Positions 1 to 7,697 of a DNA stretch of 20,646 nucleotides are shown here, one piece after another. Made by a program: the position numbers and the translations under genes. Within the stretch, counting starts at the first letter, position 1; each line of letters opens with the position of its first letter. The notes under the pieces are model-generated. The model had not been told where the DNA came from and did not search any database. It saw only the letters and a program-made list of their open reading frames with translations. The DNA comes from SURF-24 sp964537965. GTDB lineage: Bacteria > Bacteroidota > Ignavibacteria > Ignavibacteriales > SURF-24. The stretch covers positions 1 through 20,646 of the forward strand of contig CAZIDB010000068.1 in NCBI GenBank assembly GCA_964537965.1, written 5' to 3'.

Positions 1-53
1 CTGTAACCTTTAACAAAGAAATTAGTCTAAAAAATTAAATAAAGGAGTTATCC

Positions 54-422
54 ATGGCAGTTGAAGTAATTGGTGTTTTTATACCCATAATATTTATAGT
101 TGTGACCGGATTGGTAATAGTAAGCGCTATTTATCTCCGTTCCAAGGAAAAGCAAATGCTGATTGATAAAGGATTTTCAGCAGATCAGATAAGAGAATTT
201 TTTGCTGAGCGCGCGAAAGAAAAGAAAGATTCCTTTGTGCTGATGCAAATCGGAATTGTTGCAATATTCTTAGGATTAGGTATCGGTCTTGGAATGATGT
301 TCGAAGATTGGACTTCCAAAGAGTACTGGACTGTTCTGTTTATCTTTACATTAACGGGTGCAGGATTTATTGTCGCAAACCTGGTTTCAAGAAAATATAA
401 AGTAGAAAGCGAAAAGCAATAG
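54..422 (+). CDS. Small DUF6249-like membrane protein
   Basis: This 122-residue protein has three hydrophobic segments: about residues 5-28 at the N-terminus, 64-84 and 91-110. Between the first two is a charged cytoplasmic-type loop (LRSKEKQMLIDKGFSADQIR, then an Arg/Lys/Glu stretch). The 'hydrophobic segment, RxxKEKxxLIDKG, two more segments' layout matches the DUF6249 group of small membrane proteins as I know it; no biochemical role is established for that group. The start is well supported by AAAGGAG about 8 bases before the ATG. It is the only plus-strand gene at this end and converges on trxB. Its upstream partners lie outside the window, so context says little. I am confident that it is a real gene and moderately confident of the family. 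Confidence 0.8.
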   Translation: MAVEVIGVFIPIIFIVVTGLVIVSAIYLRSKEKQMLIDKGFSADQIREFFAERAKEKKDSFVLMQIGIVAIFLGLGIGLGMMFEDWTSKEYWTVLFIFTLTGAGFIVANLVSRKYKVESEKQ

Positions 423-435
423 ATATAAAGAACAG

Positions 436-523
436 GCTGACTAAGAAATAATTGTTAACAGCACACAGAAATCATATAACATTGATTCAACAGATTTCGC
501 TGATCAATTACTTTTTAGTCAGC
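436..523. terminator. Imperfect 19-bp inverted repeat between convergent genes
   Basis: The left arm (436-454, GCTGACTAAGAAATAATTG) and right arm (505-523, CAATTACTTTTTAGTCAGC) pair over 19 bp. On either strand's RNA one of the two exceptions is a G-U wobble and the other an A-C mismatch. The loop is about 50 bases and can form a smaller stem itself (481-486 with 503-508). The repeat fills the space between the stops at 422 and 537, so a shared bidirectional terminator or mRNA-end hairpin is the simplest reading. The T-rich flank is weak on both sides, so it is not a textbook intrinsic terminator. Confidence 0.4.
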
Positions 524-536
524 TTTCAAATTCAAA

Positions 537-1496
537 TTAAACTTTTTCCAAAACTTCTTTTTCAGCCAACCATCTTTCGGCATCAATTGCAGCCTGGCAA
601 CCCATTCCTGCCGCAGTTACTGCCTGCCTGTAGTGTTTATCGCAAACATCTCCTGCTGCAAAAACGCCTTCAATATTTGTCCTGGTTGTTCCCGGTTTAA
701 CCTGAATATAACCAACTTCATCAGTATCAATTACTCCCTGAAAGACTTTAGTATTTGGTTGATGACCTATTGCTATAAAAACTCCTTCAACAGGAATTTC
801 TTTTGTACTGCCGTCCACAAAATTTTCAAGAATTACACCTGTAACAGATTTCCTTCCGTTTTCATCCTTGCCTACAACTTCTTTAACAACACTGTTAAGT
901 TCAAATTTTACTTTCGGATTATTTTTGACGCGGTCAACCATAATTTTTGATGCTCTGAATTCATCCCTTCTGTGAACAACTATAACTTCCGATGCAAGAT
1001 TGCTTAAGTAGGAAGCTTCTTCCATTGCTGTATCTCCGCCGCCAACAACAACCACTCTCTGATTCCTGAAGAAAAAGCCATCACAGGTTGCACATGCAGA
1101 AACACCATAACCAAAATATTTTTGCATTGAAGGATTATCAAGTAATTTGGCTGATGCTCCGGTAGCTATAATAACCGCATCGGCAGTATATTCTTCATCG
1201 TAAGATTTTATTTTAAAAGGACGATTCGAAAAATCAACTTCTGTAACTTCTTTGAAATAAGCTTTTGCACCAAATCTTGTAGCCTGCTTACGCATAATCT
1301 CCATTAGCTGCGGACCCATAATTCCATCTTCAAATCCGGGATAGTTTTCAACTTCAGTAGTAATTGTTAACTGTCCACCCGGCTGCAAACCTTCAAACAC
1401 AACAGGATTAAGATTTGCTCTTGCATTATACAGAGCGGCTGTTAAGCCCGCCGGACCGGAACCAATAATCAATATTTTAAAGTGATTGTTTTCCAT
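537..1496 (-). CDS. trxB: Thioredoxin reductase (NADPH)
   Basis: This cytoplasmic flavoenzyme passes electrons from NADPH through FAD and a redox disulfide to thioredoxin. The protein is 319 residues, the usual length for the low-Mr bacterial form. Visible motifs are the FAD-binding GSGPAG near residues 12-17, the ATG at 111-113, the redox centre CATC with C135 and C138 followed by DG, the NADPH-site GGGDTA at 152-157 with HRR at 175-177 for the 2'-phosphate, and the C-terminal FAD motif GVFAAGDVCD. The start is set by AGGA six bases before the ATG. It lies 86 bases downstream of the DUF1569 gene on the same strand, so it may be read from that operon or from its own promoter in that AT-rich gap. 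No thioredoxin gene is in view. Confidence 0.97.
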   Translation of the reverse strand: MENNHFKILIIGSGPAGLTAALYNARANLNPVVFEGLQPGGQLTITTEVENYPGFEDGIMGPQLMEIMRKQATRFGAKAYFKEVTEVDFSNRPFKIKSYDEEYTADAVIIATGASAKLLDNPSMQKYFGYGVSACATCDGFFFRNQRVVVVGGGDTAMEEASYLSNLASEVIVVHRRDEFRASKIMVDRVKNNPKVKFELNSVVKEVVGKDENGRKSVTGVILENFVDGSTKEIPVEGVFIAIGHQPNTKVFQGVIDTDEVGYIQVKPGTTRTNIEGVFAAGDVCDKHYRQAVTAAGMGCQAAIDAERWLAEKEVLEKV

Positions 1497-1582
1497 TAAT
1501 TCCTCATTAAGAATAAATTTTTTTATTTATTTTGATGATAAAATTACGAAAAAGATTCAGTTAGTTCAGCAGAGATATAATT

Positions 1583-2041
1583 TCAGCACTCAAATTGTTT
1601 CAGGTGATGATCTAAATGAATATAAATTAATCGTCCCCATTGGTCAAAATTCATTTTACCAAATGCAGGATGGACAGGCAGACTTTCTGTTGCTGGTTTT
1701 GCAACAAACTTATTTATTTTTTCTACAAGAATTTCTCTGTCACCATTAATATTTGTAACCGGTGTTCCGCCTTCTCCCTGCTTTAATTCTTTAAATGTTT
1801 CAACTTTTCCTTTGGGTACAGGCATTCCCCACAGAACCAAGGTTCTAAGAACTGCACTTTTAATTGCATTACTGTTAAAGCCGGATTTTTTTTCTCCAAG
1901 TGCAAGACGAATCTGATCCGCAGAATGACAAAGCATTTCATTCGGATTCATTTTTCCCCACAACCTTGTACTGTCCATCGCAACTTTATTAATCCTTGCA
2001 AGGATTTGTTGCCTGTCTTTTTCATTAAGAATGTTTTTCAT
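1583..2041 (-). CDS. DUF1569 / DinB-like protein
   Basis: This 152-residue soluble protein of the DUF1569 group has a DinB-like four-helix layout. The recognisable parts are MNPNEMLCHSADQIRLAL near residues 31-48 and the C-terminal HPAFGKMNFDQWGRLIYIHL followed by DHHLKQF. The separated histidines (in MLCHSADQ, at HPAFG, and in IHLDHH) fit the metal-binding His set of the DinB superfamily. Members of that superfamily include thiol-dependent transferases, but the substrate here cannot be read. The start codon lies inside the end of queG (17-base overlap), with GGAG eight bases upstream, so translation is probably coupled to queG. Functional association with queuosine synthesis is not implied by the family. 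Confidence 0.82.
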   Translation of the reverse strand: MKNILNEKDRQQILARINKVAMDSTRLWGKMNPNEMLCHSADQIRLALGEKKSGFNSNAIKSAVLRTLVLWGMPVPKGKVETFKELKQGEGGTPVTNINGDREILVEKINKFVAKPATESLPVHPAFGKMNFDQWGRLIYIHLDHHLKQFEC

Positions 2042-3021
2042 CTTTACTCTCCGGAATATTTATTGTTCTAAAAAGAAATTCCGCATTTCGTTTTAATCCT
2101 TTCAGTTTGGCTCTGCTTACAGGACTGTCAAAAAATCTTTCATCAAATTCATCCTGGCTCATATTCAGCACTTCTTCCAAATTGATTTCTACATTTCCTT
2201 TCCTTGGTTGAAAATCCTGGTTAGTTGCTTCTGTTGCAAATTTTTTATTCCACGGACAAACATCCTGGCAAATATCGCAGCCGAACATCCAACCGTTAAA
2301 TTTTCCATCAAACTCAGCCGGAATTTCTCCTTTGTTCTCAATAGTTAAATATGATATGCACTTGTTTGAGTCGACAACATAATTTTCCACGATCGCATTT
2401 GTAGGGCAGGCATCAATACATTTTGTACAGTTGCCGCAGAAGTTTTGTATAGGTTCATTGTAATCGAAATCATAATTTGTAATCAGAGTAGCAAGAAAAA
2501 TCCAGCTTCCAAGTTGCCTGTTTATAATATTTGAATGCTTACCCATCCAACCGATTCCTGAACGAACAGCCCAGGCTTTGTCCATAACGGGACCGGTATC
2601 AACAAATGATTTTGCTTCAAAGGTTACATCAAGCTTCTTAAGTGAACCGATAAGTTCATCAAGCTTTTCCCAGATTATAAGATGATAATCTTTTCCCCAT
2701 GCATACCTGGAAATTTTTCCAGATGAGATATTTCCCGGATGCTGAACATCAGTATAGTAATTCATTCCAAGTGAAATAATACTTTTTGCTTCCGGAAAAA
2801 TTTGTCTAACATCTCTCCGTTTTTCAAGATTTCTTTCCATGTATTTCATACCGGAGTTATAATTCTGCCACAACCAGTTTTCNNNNNNNNNNNNNNNNNN
2901 NNNNNNNNNNNNNNNNNNNNNNNNNNNNNNNNNNNNNNNNNNNNNNNNNNNNNNNNNNNNNNNNNNNNNNNNNNNNNNNNNNTTTACAGACCTTAACGAA
3001 GTCTTCCGTTTCATTATTCAT
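2025..3021 (-). CDS. queG: Epoxyqueuosine reductase, interrupted by an assembly gap
   Basis: QueG is a cobalamin- and 4Fe-4S-dependent enzyme that reduces epoxyqueuosine to queuosine in tRNA, the last step of the pathway. The readable part has the catalytic-region motif VDTGPVMDKAW, the WMGKHSN stretch, a first cluster motif CGNCTKCIDACPTNAI, CISYLTIENKG, and the second cluster motif FGCDICQDVCPWN. The C-terminus stops soon after, as in short FCB-type QueG without HEAT repeats. I place the start at the ATG at 3021. It forms an ATGA overlap with the stop of the upstream MBL gene and reads MNNETEDFVKVCK into the gap, as QueG N-termini do. A lower ATG at 3014 is in frame only if the gap is taken as exactly 100 bases. 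About 27-30 residues are probably hidden in the gap. Confidence 0.93.
2883..2982. other. Assembly gap of 100 N inside queG
   Basis: This run of exactly 100 N is the conventional placeholder for a gap of unknown size. The flanking codons (ending at 2983 and resuming at 2882 on the minus strand) join in frame only if the true gap is a multiple of three. Comparison with usual FCB QueG N-termini suggests roughly 80-90 bases. Confidence 0.95.
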
Positions 3022-3863
3022 TTAATTTCTATTATCTCTTTAATTGAAAAACTTTTATCCGTTCGTTTAACTGTTGTACACTTAATTAAAGGATCGTGTT
3101 CAAATATTAGTTGCCAGTTTTCATCAGCAACTTTCGCAAGAATGGATTTCTTTTCTTCAAGAGTAACAAGCGGCTGAAGATCGTAACCCATTATATAAGG
3201 TAAATGAAGATGAGAGAAAAACGGAAGTAAGTCACCACAATACAATATTGTATTTGATAAATCCGAAATTTTTATCAACTGCTGACCGAAGGTATGACCA
3301 TTAATATTTATCAATGATATATCATCGTCGAAATCCTCATCATCATTTAATAATTTAATAACACCTTCTTTAGCAAGAGGTTCAAAATTATCTTTTATGT
3401 AGCTGCCCCTGTCGCGTTCGGATGGAGACATTGCCCAGTCAAAATTCTTTTTCCTTATATAATAAGTTGCGTTGGTAAAGGTAGGAACAATTTTTCCATC
3501 AACAATTCTTGTTGATCCGCCTGCATGATCGAAATGAAGATGGGTTAAGATAACATCGGTTATTTGATCTGCCGTTATTCCGTTTTGTTTAAGTGATTCA
3601 ACTATTCCGATTACATTTTGTTCAATGTTATAAATCGATCTTGATTTTTCATCCCATTTATTTCCAAGTCCGGTATCAACTAAAACTTTCTTATTATCTT
3701 TTTCAAGTAGAAGGCAGTTAGCAGACAGAGCAACTCTGTTTAACTCATCTGTGGGGTTAGTTTTTTGCCACAGTGGCTTTGGGATTATTCCGAACATCGC
3801 ACCGCCATCCAATGCAAACTTTGCTGTTTGTAGAACTTTAATATTATACTTTCCAATTTTCAA
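3018..3863 (-). CDS. MBL-fold metallo-hydrolase
   Basis: This soluble metallo-beta-lactamase-fold hydrolase has a complete binuclear metal site. Counting from the start chosen here, that is HLHFDH at residues 108-113, His in NGHT at about 190, Asp in LYCGD at about 211, and His in FEHDP at about 256. FALDGGAMFGIIPKPLW near the N-terminus is typical of a cytoplasmic subfamily related to lactonase-type MBL proteins; the substrate is unknown. I chose the TTG at 3863 (281 residues) because AAAAGGA sits six bases upstream and translation then begins at KIGKY, the usual family start. A TTG at 3920 would add 19 residues but has no clear ribosome site. The gene ends in an ATGA overlap with queG, so the two are probably translationally coupled. 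Confidence 0.88.
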   Translation of the reverse strand: MKIGKYNIKVLQTAKFALDGGAMFGIIPKPLWQKTNPTDELNRVALSANCLLLEKDNKKVLVDTGLGNKWDEKSRSIYNIEQNVIGIVESLKQNGITADQITDVILTHLHFDHAGGSTRIVDGKIVPTFTNATYYIRKKNFDWAMSPSERDRGSYIKDNFEPLAKEGVIKLLNDDEDFDDDISLININGHTFGQQLIKISDLSNTILYCGDLLPFFSHLHLPYIMGYDLQPLVTLEEKKSILAKVADENWQLIFEHDPLIKCTTVKRTDKSFSIKEIIEIK

Positions 3864-3942
3864 AATGAATCCTTTTATTTCCTTAACAACCTTACTTAAA
3901 TTATTGTTCAACAGCAGCAAAAATCAAATTCATCTTCAATTT

Positions 3943-3989
3943 AAAATAAAAAAACCGCAATTGTCTTTAAAAATAAATCAATTGCGGTT
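3943..3989 (-). terminator. Rho-independent terminator after the ferredoxin gene
   Basis: Read on the minus strand, AACCGCAATTG (3989-3979), a 15-base loop and CAATTGCGGTT (3963-3953) form a perfect 11-bp stem. It is followed directly by TTTTTATTTT (3952-3943). It begins 20 bases after the ferredoxin stop codon. It insulates the ferredoxin transcript from the MBL-queG block downstream. Confidence 0.88.
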
Positions 3990-4008
3990 ATAAAGAATCA
4001 ATTAAAAA

Positions 4009-4341
4009 TTATCTTCCTAATGAATCAAGATATTCTTTTTTCTTCAGAAGCGCATCTTTATCTTCAACGTGGTTTGGATCCGGAACACAGCAGTCAACCG
4101 GGCAAACAGCAGCGCATTGCGGTTCATCATGAAAACCAACGCATTCGGTACATTTATCCGGAACGATGTAGAAGTAATCGTTTGAGAAAAATCCGTTAGC
4201 CCCGGAAGGAGCAGCATCACCCTCACCATAAGATTTACCCACTAAACTCCATTGAGCACCGCCTTCATAAATGGCTGTATTGGGGCATTCCGGTTCGCAG
4301 GCTCCGCAATTAATACACTCGGAAGTTATCATTATAGCCAT
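4009..4341 (-). CDS. 2[4Fe-4S] ferredoxin, Chlorobium/Allochromatium type
   Basis: This is a 110-residue low-potential electron carrier. Cluster I is bound by C9-x2-C12-x2-C15-x3-C19-P. Cluster II is bound by C64-x2-C67-x8-C76-x3-C80-P, with the eight-residue insertion (VGFHDEPQ) that marks the green-sulfur/purple-bacterial type. Two further cysteines follow at 84 and 85. The 44 residues between the motifs form a Gly/Ser/aromatic-rich insertion (around WSLVGKSYGEG to FFSNDYFYIV), longer than the short linker of classic 2[4Fe-4S] ferredoxins, and a C-terminal helix rich in Lys and Leu follows. The start has GAGGAG upstream. It appears monocistronic: it has its own terminator and a 144-base leader gap. 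The partner oxidoreductase is not encoded here. Confidence 0.93.
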   Translation of the reverse strand: MAIMITSECINCGACEPECPNTAIYEGGAQWSLVGKSYGEGDAAPSGANGFFSNDYFYIVPDKCTECVGFHDEPQCAAVCPVDCCVPDPNHVEDKDALLKKKEYLDSLGR

Positions 4342-4485
4342 AATTAGTCTCCTCTATTTTTTAAAACCTGATTAAGAATTACTTTTAATAACAAAACAAC
4401 AAGGCAATAACAGTTACAAAATTTGATAGAAATAGTAACAAAACCATCACAGAATTACAAGAGCACAAACAAATAAACTAAAGAT

Positions 4486-5232
4486 TTACCAGCTACCGCT
4501 TGCGCCGCCACCACCGAATGAGCCGCCACCACCGCTAAATCCGCCAAAACCACCACTACTGCCTCCAAACCCACCCCAGCTACTACTACTTCTGCCGCCA
4601 AAACTTCCGGCACCGGGTAAAAAGATAAATCCGCCCGGCCCGCCTCTTCTGCCTCTTCCAATCCGTGAGATTATACTTATAATTATAAAAATAATTATGA
4701 TTATAAATGAGCTGAATCCCTTAAACTTGCTCTTGCTTTTTTCTTTTGGCGGCGCTTTGTATTCTCCAACGGTAGCAGCTTTTATTGCATTTATGCCGGC
4801 TTTAATACCTTCAAAATACTCACCTTGTTTAAAGTAAGGACGAACTTCATTTCTTAAGATTGAGCCGCATAATGCATCGGGTAAAGCTCCTTCCAACCCA
4901 TAACCAACTTCTATTCTTAACTTCCTGTCGTTTTTAGCAATTATAAAGAGAATTCCATTACTATTCTCTTTGGTTCCAATTTTGTTTTTCGTAGCAGTTT
5001 CATAGGCAAACATTTCAATAGGATAATCATTCAATGTCGGTATCATCAGCAGAACAACCTGGTTGGATGTGGAATCGGCAAACTGTTTCAGGTCATTGTT
5101 AAGATAATTTAATTCGCTTCCGTTAAGAGTATTGGAAAAATCGTTCGCCCAATTTTTTAAAGTAGGAATTTCTACCTGGGCAAAAGAATATGCTTGCCAT
5201 AGGAATAAAACAAATAAGAATATTTTCTTCAT
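4486..5232 (-). CDS. TPM-domain membrane protein with Gly/Ser-rich tail (YgcG-like)
   Basis: This 248-residue exported protein has a signal peptide ending at SFAQ, a TPM domain over about residues 28-155 (motifs QVVLLMIPTL, NGILFIIAKNDRKLRIEVGYG, LEGALPDALCG), one Ile-rich membrane segment near 174-192, and a tail of about 50 residues made almost only of Gly, Ser, Phe and Trp, ending GASGSW. This architecture is common in YgcG-type proteins, where the tail is disordered; the biochemical role is unsettled. It follows lemA by only a few bases (LemA stop at 5238, ATG at 5232), the usual lemA-TPM pairing. A TTG at 5235 would add one residue. No strong ribosome site is seen, so translation is probably coupled to lemA. 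Confidence 0.9.
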   Translation of the reverse strand: MKKIFLFVLFLWQAYSFAQVEIPTLKNWANDFSNTLNGSELNYLNNDLKQFADSTSNQVVLLMIPTLNDYPIEMFAYETATKNKIGTKENSNGILFIIAKNDRKLRIEVGYGLEGALPDALCGSILRNEVRPYFKQGEYFEGIKAGINAIKAATVGEYKAPPKEKSKSKFKGFSSFIIIIIFIIISIISRIGRGRRGGPGGFIFLPGAGSFGGRSSSSWGGFGGSSGGFGGFSGGGGSFGGGGASGSW

Positions 5233-5237
5233 CAAAT

Positions 5238-5843
5238 TCAGAACTCAACTTTAGGAGCGTTCTCAGAACCCGGAGCGGCCTGAAAATACTGAACCTCCTT
5301 AAATCCTGCTATATTTGCAAAAATAAAAGCCGGGAATCTCTTGATCCTGGTGTTATAATCTTTGGCAACGTCATTATATTTTATGCGGGCAACATTAATC
5401 CTGTTTTCAGTTCCTTCAAGTTGTACCTGCAGGTTCTGAAACTGTTCATTCGCTTTCAGGTCAGGATACTTTTCCACAGTAACCATTAACCTTGATAAAG
5501 CGCCGCTTAACTCCCCTTGAACAGCCTGGAATTTCTGGAATGCCTGAGGATCATTAACCAATTCAGGCGTAGCTTTAATTTGGCCAACACTTGCCCTTGC
5601 TTCAGTTACTTTTGTCAGAACTTCTTTTTCAAAATTTGCGTAGCCTTTAACAGTATTTACCAAGTTAGGAATCAAATCTGCTCTTCGCTGGTATTGACTT
5701 TCAACATCACTCCAGGTTTTCGTTACATTTTCTCTTTGCGATACCAAACCATTGTATGTATTAACACTCCAGATTCCCACAATAATCAGAAACAGAACAA
5801 TAACCCCAATAATTGAAAGAGTAATCAGTAATCCTTTTTTCAT
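5238..5843 (-). CDS. lemA: LemA family protein
   Basis: This 201-residue protein has an N-terminal membrane anchor (about residues 5-25) and then an alpha-helical LemA domain outside the membrane. The family signature is clear: YNGLVSQRENVTKTWSDVES and QYQRRADLIPNLVNTVKGYA, then FEKEVLTKVTEARAS. Its molecular function is not established; it commonly sits next to a TPM-domain protein, as here. The start is strongly supported by GGAGGAG at 5847-5853 just before the ATG. The 116-base gap upstream (5844-5959) holds the probable promoter of the lemA-TPM pair and an imperfect AT-rich palindrome, but no convincing promoter boxes. Confidence 0.94.
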   Translation of the reverse strand: MKKGLLITLSIIGVIVLFLIIVGIWSVNTYNGLVSQRENVTKTWSDVESQYQRRADLIPNLVNTVKGYANFEKEVLTKVTEARASVGQIKATPELVNDPQAFQKFQAVQGELSGALSRLMVTVEKYPDLKANEQFQNLQVQLEGTENRINVARIKYNDVAKDYNTRIKRFPAFIFANIAGFKEVQYFQAAPGSENAPKVEF

Positions 5844-5959
5844 TAACTCCTCCGTCTACAATAAGGATATTTTAAATACTTAGAAATATTTCCCTCAAAG
5901 AAATGGACGGTTGAAATTAGCTAAATTTTATAAAATAAACCAACAAAAATTTTTAAAAT

Positions 5960-6796
5960 TCATGGCTTAAGACCGGCATATTTATATTGCAGATAATCCA
6001 GAGCCCGGTTAGAAATTGCGATATTCTCCTGTTTTACAAACTTATTTACATTCTGAATATTCCCGCGGTGAAATCTTAAAAACAATCCGGTATAAACAAA
6101 TCCGTCAAAAATTCTATCGGCATAAAAAGAATTAATACTCAAATATCCAAACAAACCACACCATGCAAGTGAAAGAATTCCTGAAAATTCATTCCCGGTA
6201 TAAATCTGTCCGAAACCCGGGATTATTGCTGAAGCAAGGAAAAGCAAAGTACCGGAAAATTTCTGTCCGGCGACATCATTACAGAAGGATTTCAGTTCAT
6301 GGTTTTTATTGATTTTCTCAAATTCACCGGCGGCAGATTCCCAATCATCGGCAAAAATATATGCCCATGCCCGCCAGTAAATCAAATCATTTTTTTTGTC
6401 AGTAAACCTGCTATCATCTTCCAGTTCTTTTATTAATTGAAACGCTTTTGGGATCGTTCTTCTTAAAATATTGCATCTTATTATCTCTGTCTGGGATTGA
6501 TAAAATTCTTCCGGGTCGGTCGCATTCTTTTTTGCAAGAGAGAAATACTTAATTGCATCATCAAGAAAAGCTCCACCCTTATAGCTTTTACCAAGATACA
6601 TATTACCGATAAAAGAATATTTGTTTTGTTCATCAAAAAAGAGAAGCCGTTTGAATTCTGTTATGGCGTTAAAAAAATCTCCGTTATCATACAGGCTGCA
6701 GGCGGATTTAAACTGGGCATCAAGATATTGCTGCGCAAAACTTATTCTTAAAAATATTAACGCGAATAAAAGATATTTAGTTACAGATGAAATCAT
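5960..6796 (-). CDS. Exported TPR-like protein with C-terminal PGFGQIY hairpin domain
   Basis: I do not recognise a named family for this 278-residue protein. A signal peptide (about 1-21, ending ISFAQ) precedes alpha-helical TPR-like repeats over about 24-170 (for example ACSLYDNGDFFNAITEFKRL and YLGKSYKGGAFLDDAIKYF). A C-terminal module follows (about 180-250): LFLASAIIPGFGQIYTGNEF, then two hydrophobic stretches ending RGNIQNVNKF. This module resembles the DUF5683-like 'PGxGQIY' membrane hairpin and is clearly related to the C-terminus of the upstream neighbour. The gene starts inside the upstream gene (20-base overlap), with GGA just before the ATG, so it is the last gene of a coupled three-gene cassette. 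It probably sits in the envelope. Confidence 0.8.
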   Translation of the reverse strand: MISSVTKYLLFALIFLRISFAQQYLDAQFKSACSLYDNGDFFNAITEFKRLLFFDEQNKYSFIGNMYLGKSYKGGAFLDDAIKYFSLAKKNATDPEEFYQSQTEIIRCNILRRTIPKAFQLIKELEDDSRFTDKKNDLIYWRAWAYIFADDWESAAGEFEKINKNHELKSFCNDVAGQKFSGTLLFLASAIIPGFGQIYTGNEFSGILSLAWCGLFGYLSINSFYADRIFDGFVYTGLFLRFHRGNIQNVNKFVKQENIAISNRALDYLQYKYAGLKP

Positions 6797-7697
6797 ATTC
6801 CGGAATAAAATAATTTTGTTTCTTAATAAATGAATCCAACTTTAAATGAAAATTAAATGATACTTCGGCATTGTATATCTGTGCTGCCGCTGCCGATCCA
6901 TAAATATTACCGGCATAGAAATATGCAGCTAATCCGCCAAATAACCATCCACGGAATTTGTGTTTTGCCTGAAAATTATCATAGGATAAGTATGATAACA
7001 AACCTGTAACAAGCAAAGAGGTAAAGCCATCTGTGTATTGCGAGGAATAAATTTTACCGGCACCGGGAATTATAGCTGAAAGTACGGCTGCAACTGCTGG
7101 AGAACGGTACGGTAAGGATGTACCTTCATTATAAAATTGATTTATTATTTCTTTTGCTTCACCTGAAAAAAACGACAGGTATTTCTCTTTATCCAAAAGC
7201 CACCCGTCATTTTCTAAATCATTGCCGTACAATTTGCTGAAACGGAAAAGTCTTGTTGATGCAGTTATTAAATCCTTAGCTTCACCTGAACTTAAGCCAT
7301 TATTAATTGAATCCAGGATTGCAAATTTCTTTTCCAGGAAATAATTTTTAGCTGTTTCATCTTCAGCAGATTGCAGTAACTTTTTATTCCACTTCGTATT
7401 TATAAAAATCTCGTTGGCACTCCGGTAATCTACCATACCAGAATAAGACAAACCAATTTTAAATTTAACCGTGTCATTATCAACCTTACTTAAATAACTT
7501 TTATATTCATCAATTGCACGGAGGTAATCTTTTTCACAGAAAAGATAATCTGCAAAGCGCAGAATATTTGAAGGAGATTTCAAGTGATTCAGATCGTCAA
7601 TCACTGGTTGCGCAAAAGCAGGATTACCAAGAAGAATAATTGAAAGAGCGATAAATTTCTTAATATAGAATTTCAATTTAAACGCCGGATTATTCAT
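6777..7697 (-). CDS. Exported protein with C-terminal PGAGKIY hairpin domain, paralogue of its neighbour
   Basis: This 306-residue protein is the middle gene of the cassette. It has a cleavable signal peptide (about 1-29, ending NPAFAQ), a helical region with weak TPR character (DYLFCEKDYLRAIDEYKSYL near 50-69), and a C-terminal module over about 200-276: AAVLSAIIPGAGKIYSSQYT, then GFTSLLVTGLLSYLS and FYAGNIY. The order of motifs (SAIIPGxGxIY, a Gly-Leu-rich hydrophobic segment, YLS, a second segment, GNI) is the same as in the 278-residue gene downstream, so the two look like ancient duplicates. It overlaps the end of the YidD-like gene by 8 bases. Function is unknown; the gene order ties it to the YidD-like protein. 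Confidence 0.8.
   Translation of the reverse strand: MNNPAFKLKFYIKKFIALSIILLGNPAFAQPVIDDLNHLKSPSNILRFADYLFCEKDYLRAIDEYKSYLSKVDNDTVKFKIGLSYSGMVDYRSANEIFINTKWNKKLLQSAEDETAKNYFLEKKFAILDSINNGLSSGEAKDLITASTRLFRFSKLYGNDLENDGWLLDKEKYLSFFSGEAKEIINQFYNEGTSLPYRSPAVAAVLSAIIPGAGKIYSSQYTDGFTSLLVTGLLSYLSYDNFQAKHKFRGWLFGGLAAYFYAGNIYGSAAAAQIYNAEVSFNFHLKLDSFIKKQNYFIPEYDFICN

Noticed and set aside
4455..4661. Ala/Val-rich open frame overlapping the end of the TPM gene
   Set aside because: It is the out-of-frame reading of the GC-rich Gly/Ser tail; the TPM protein has domain support.
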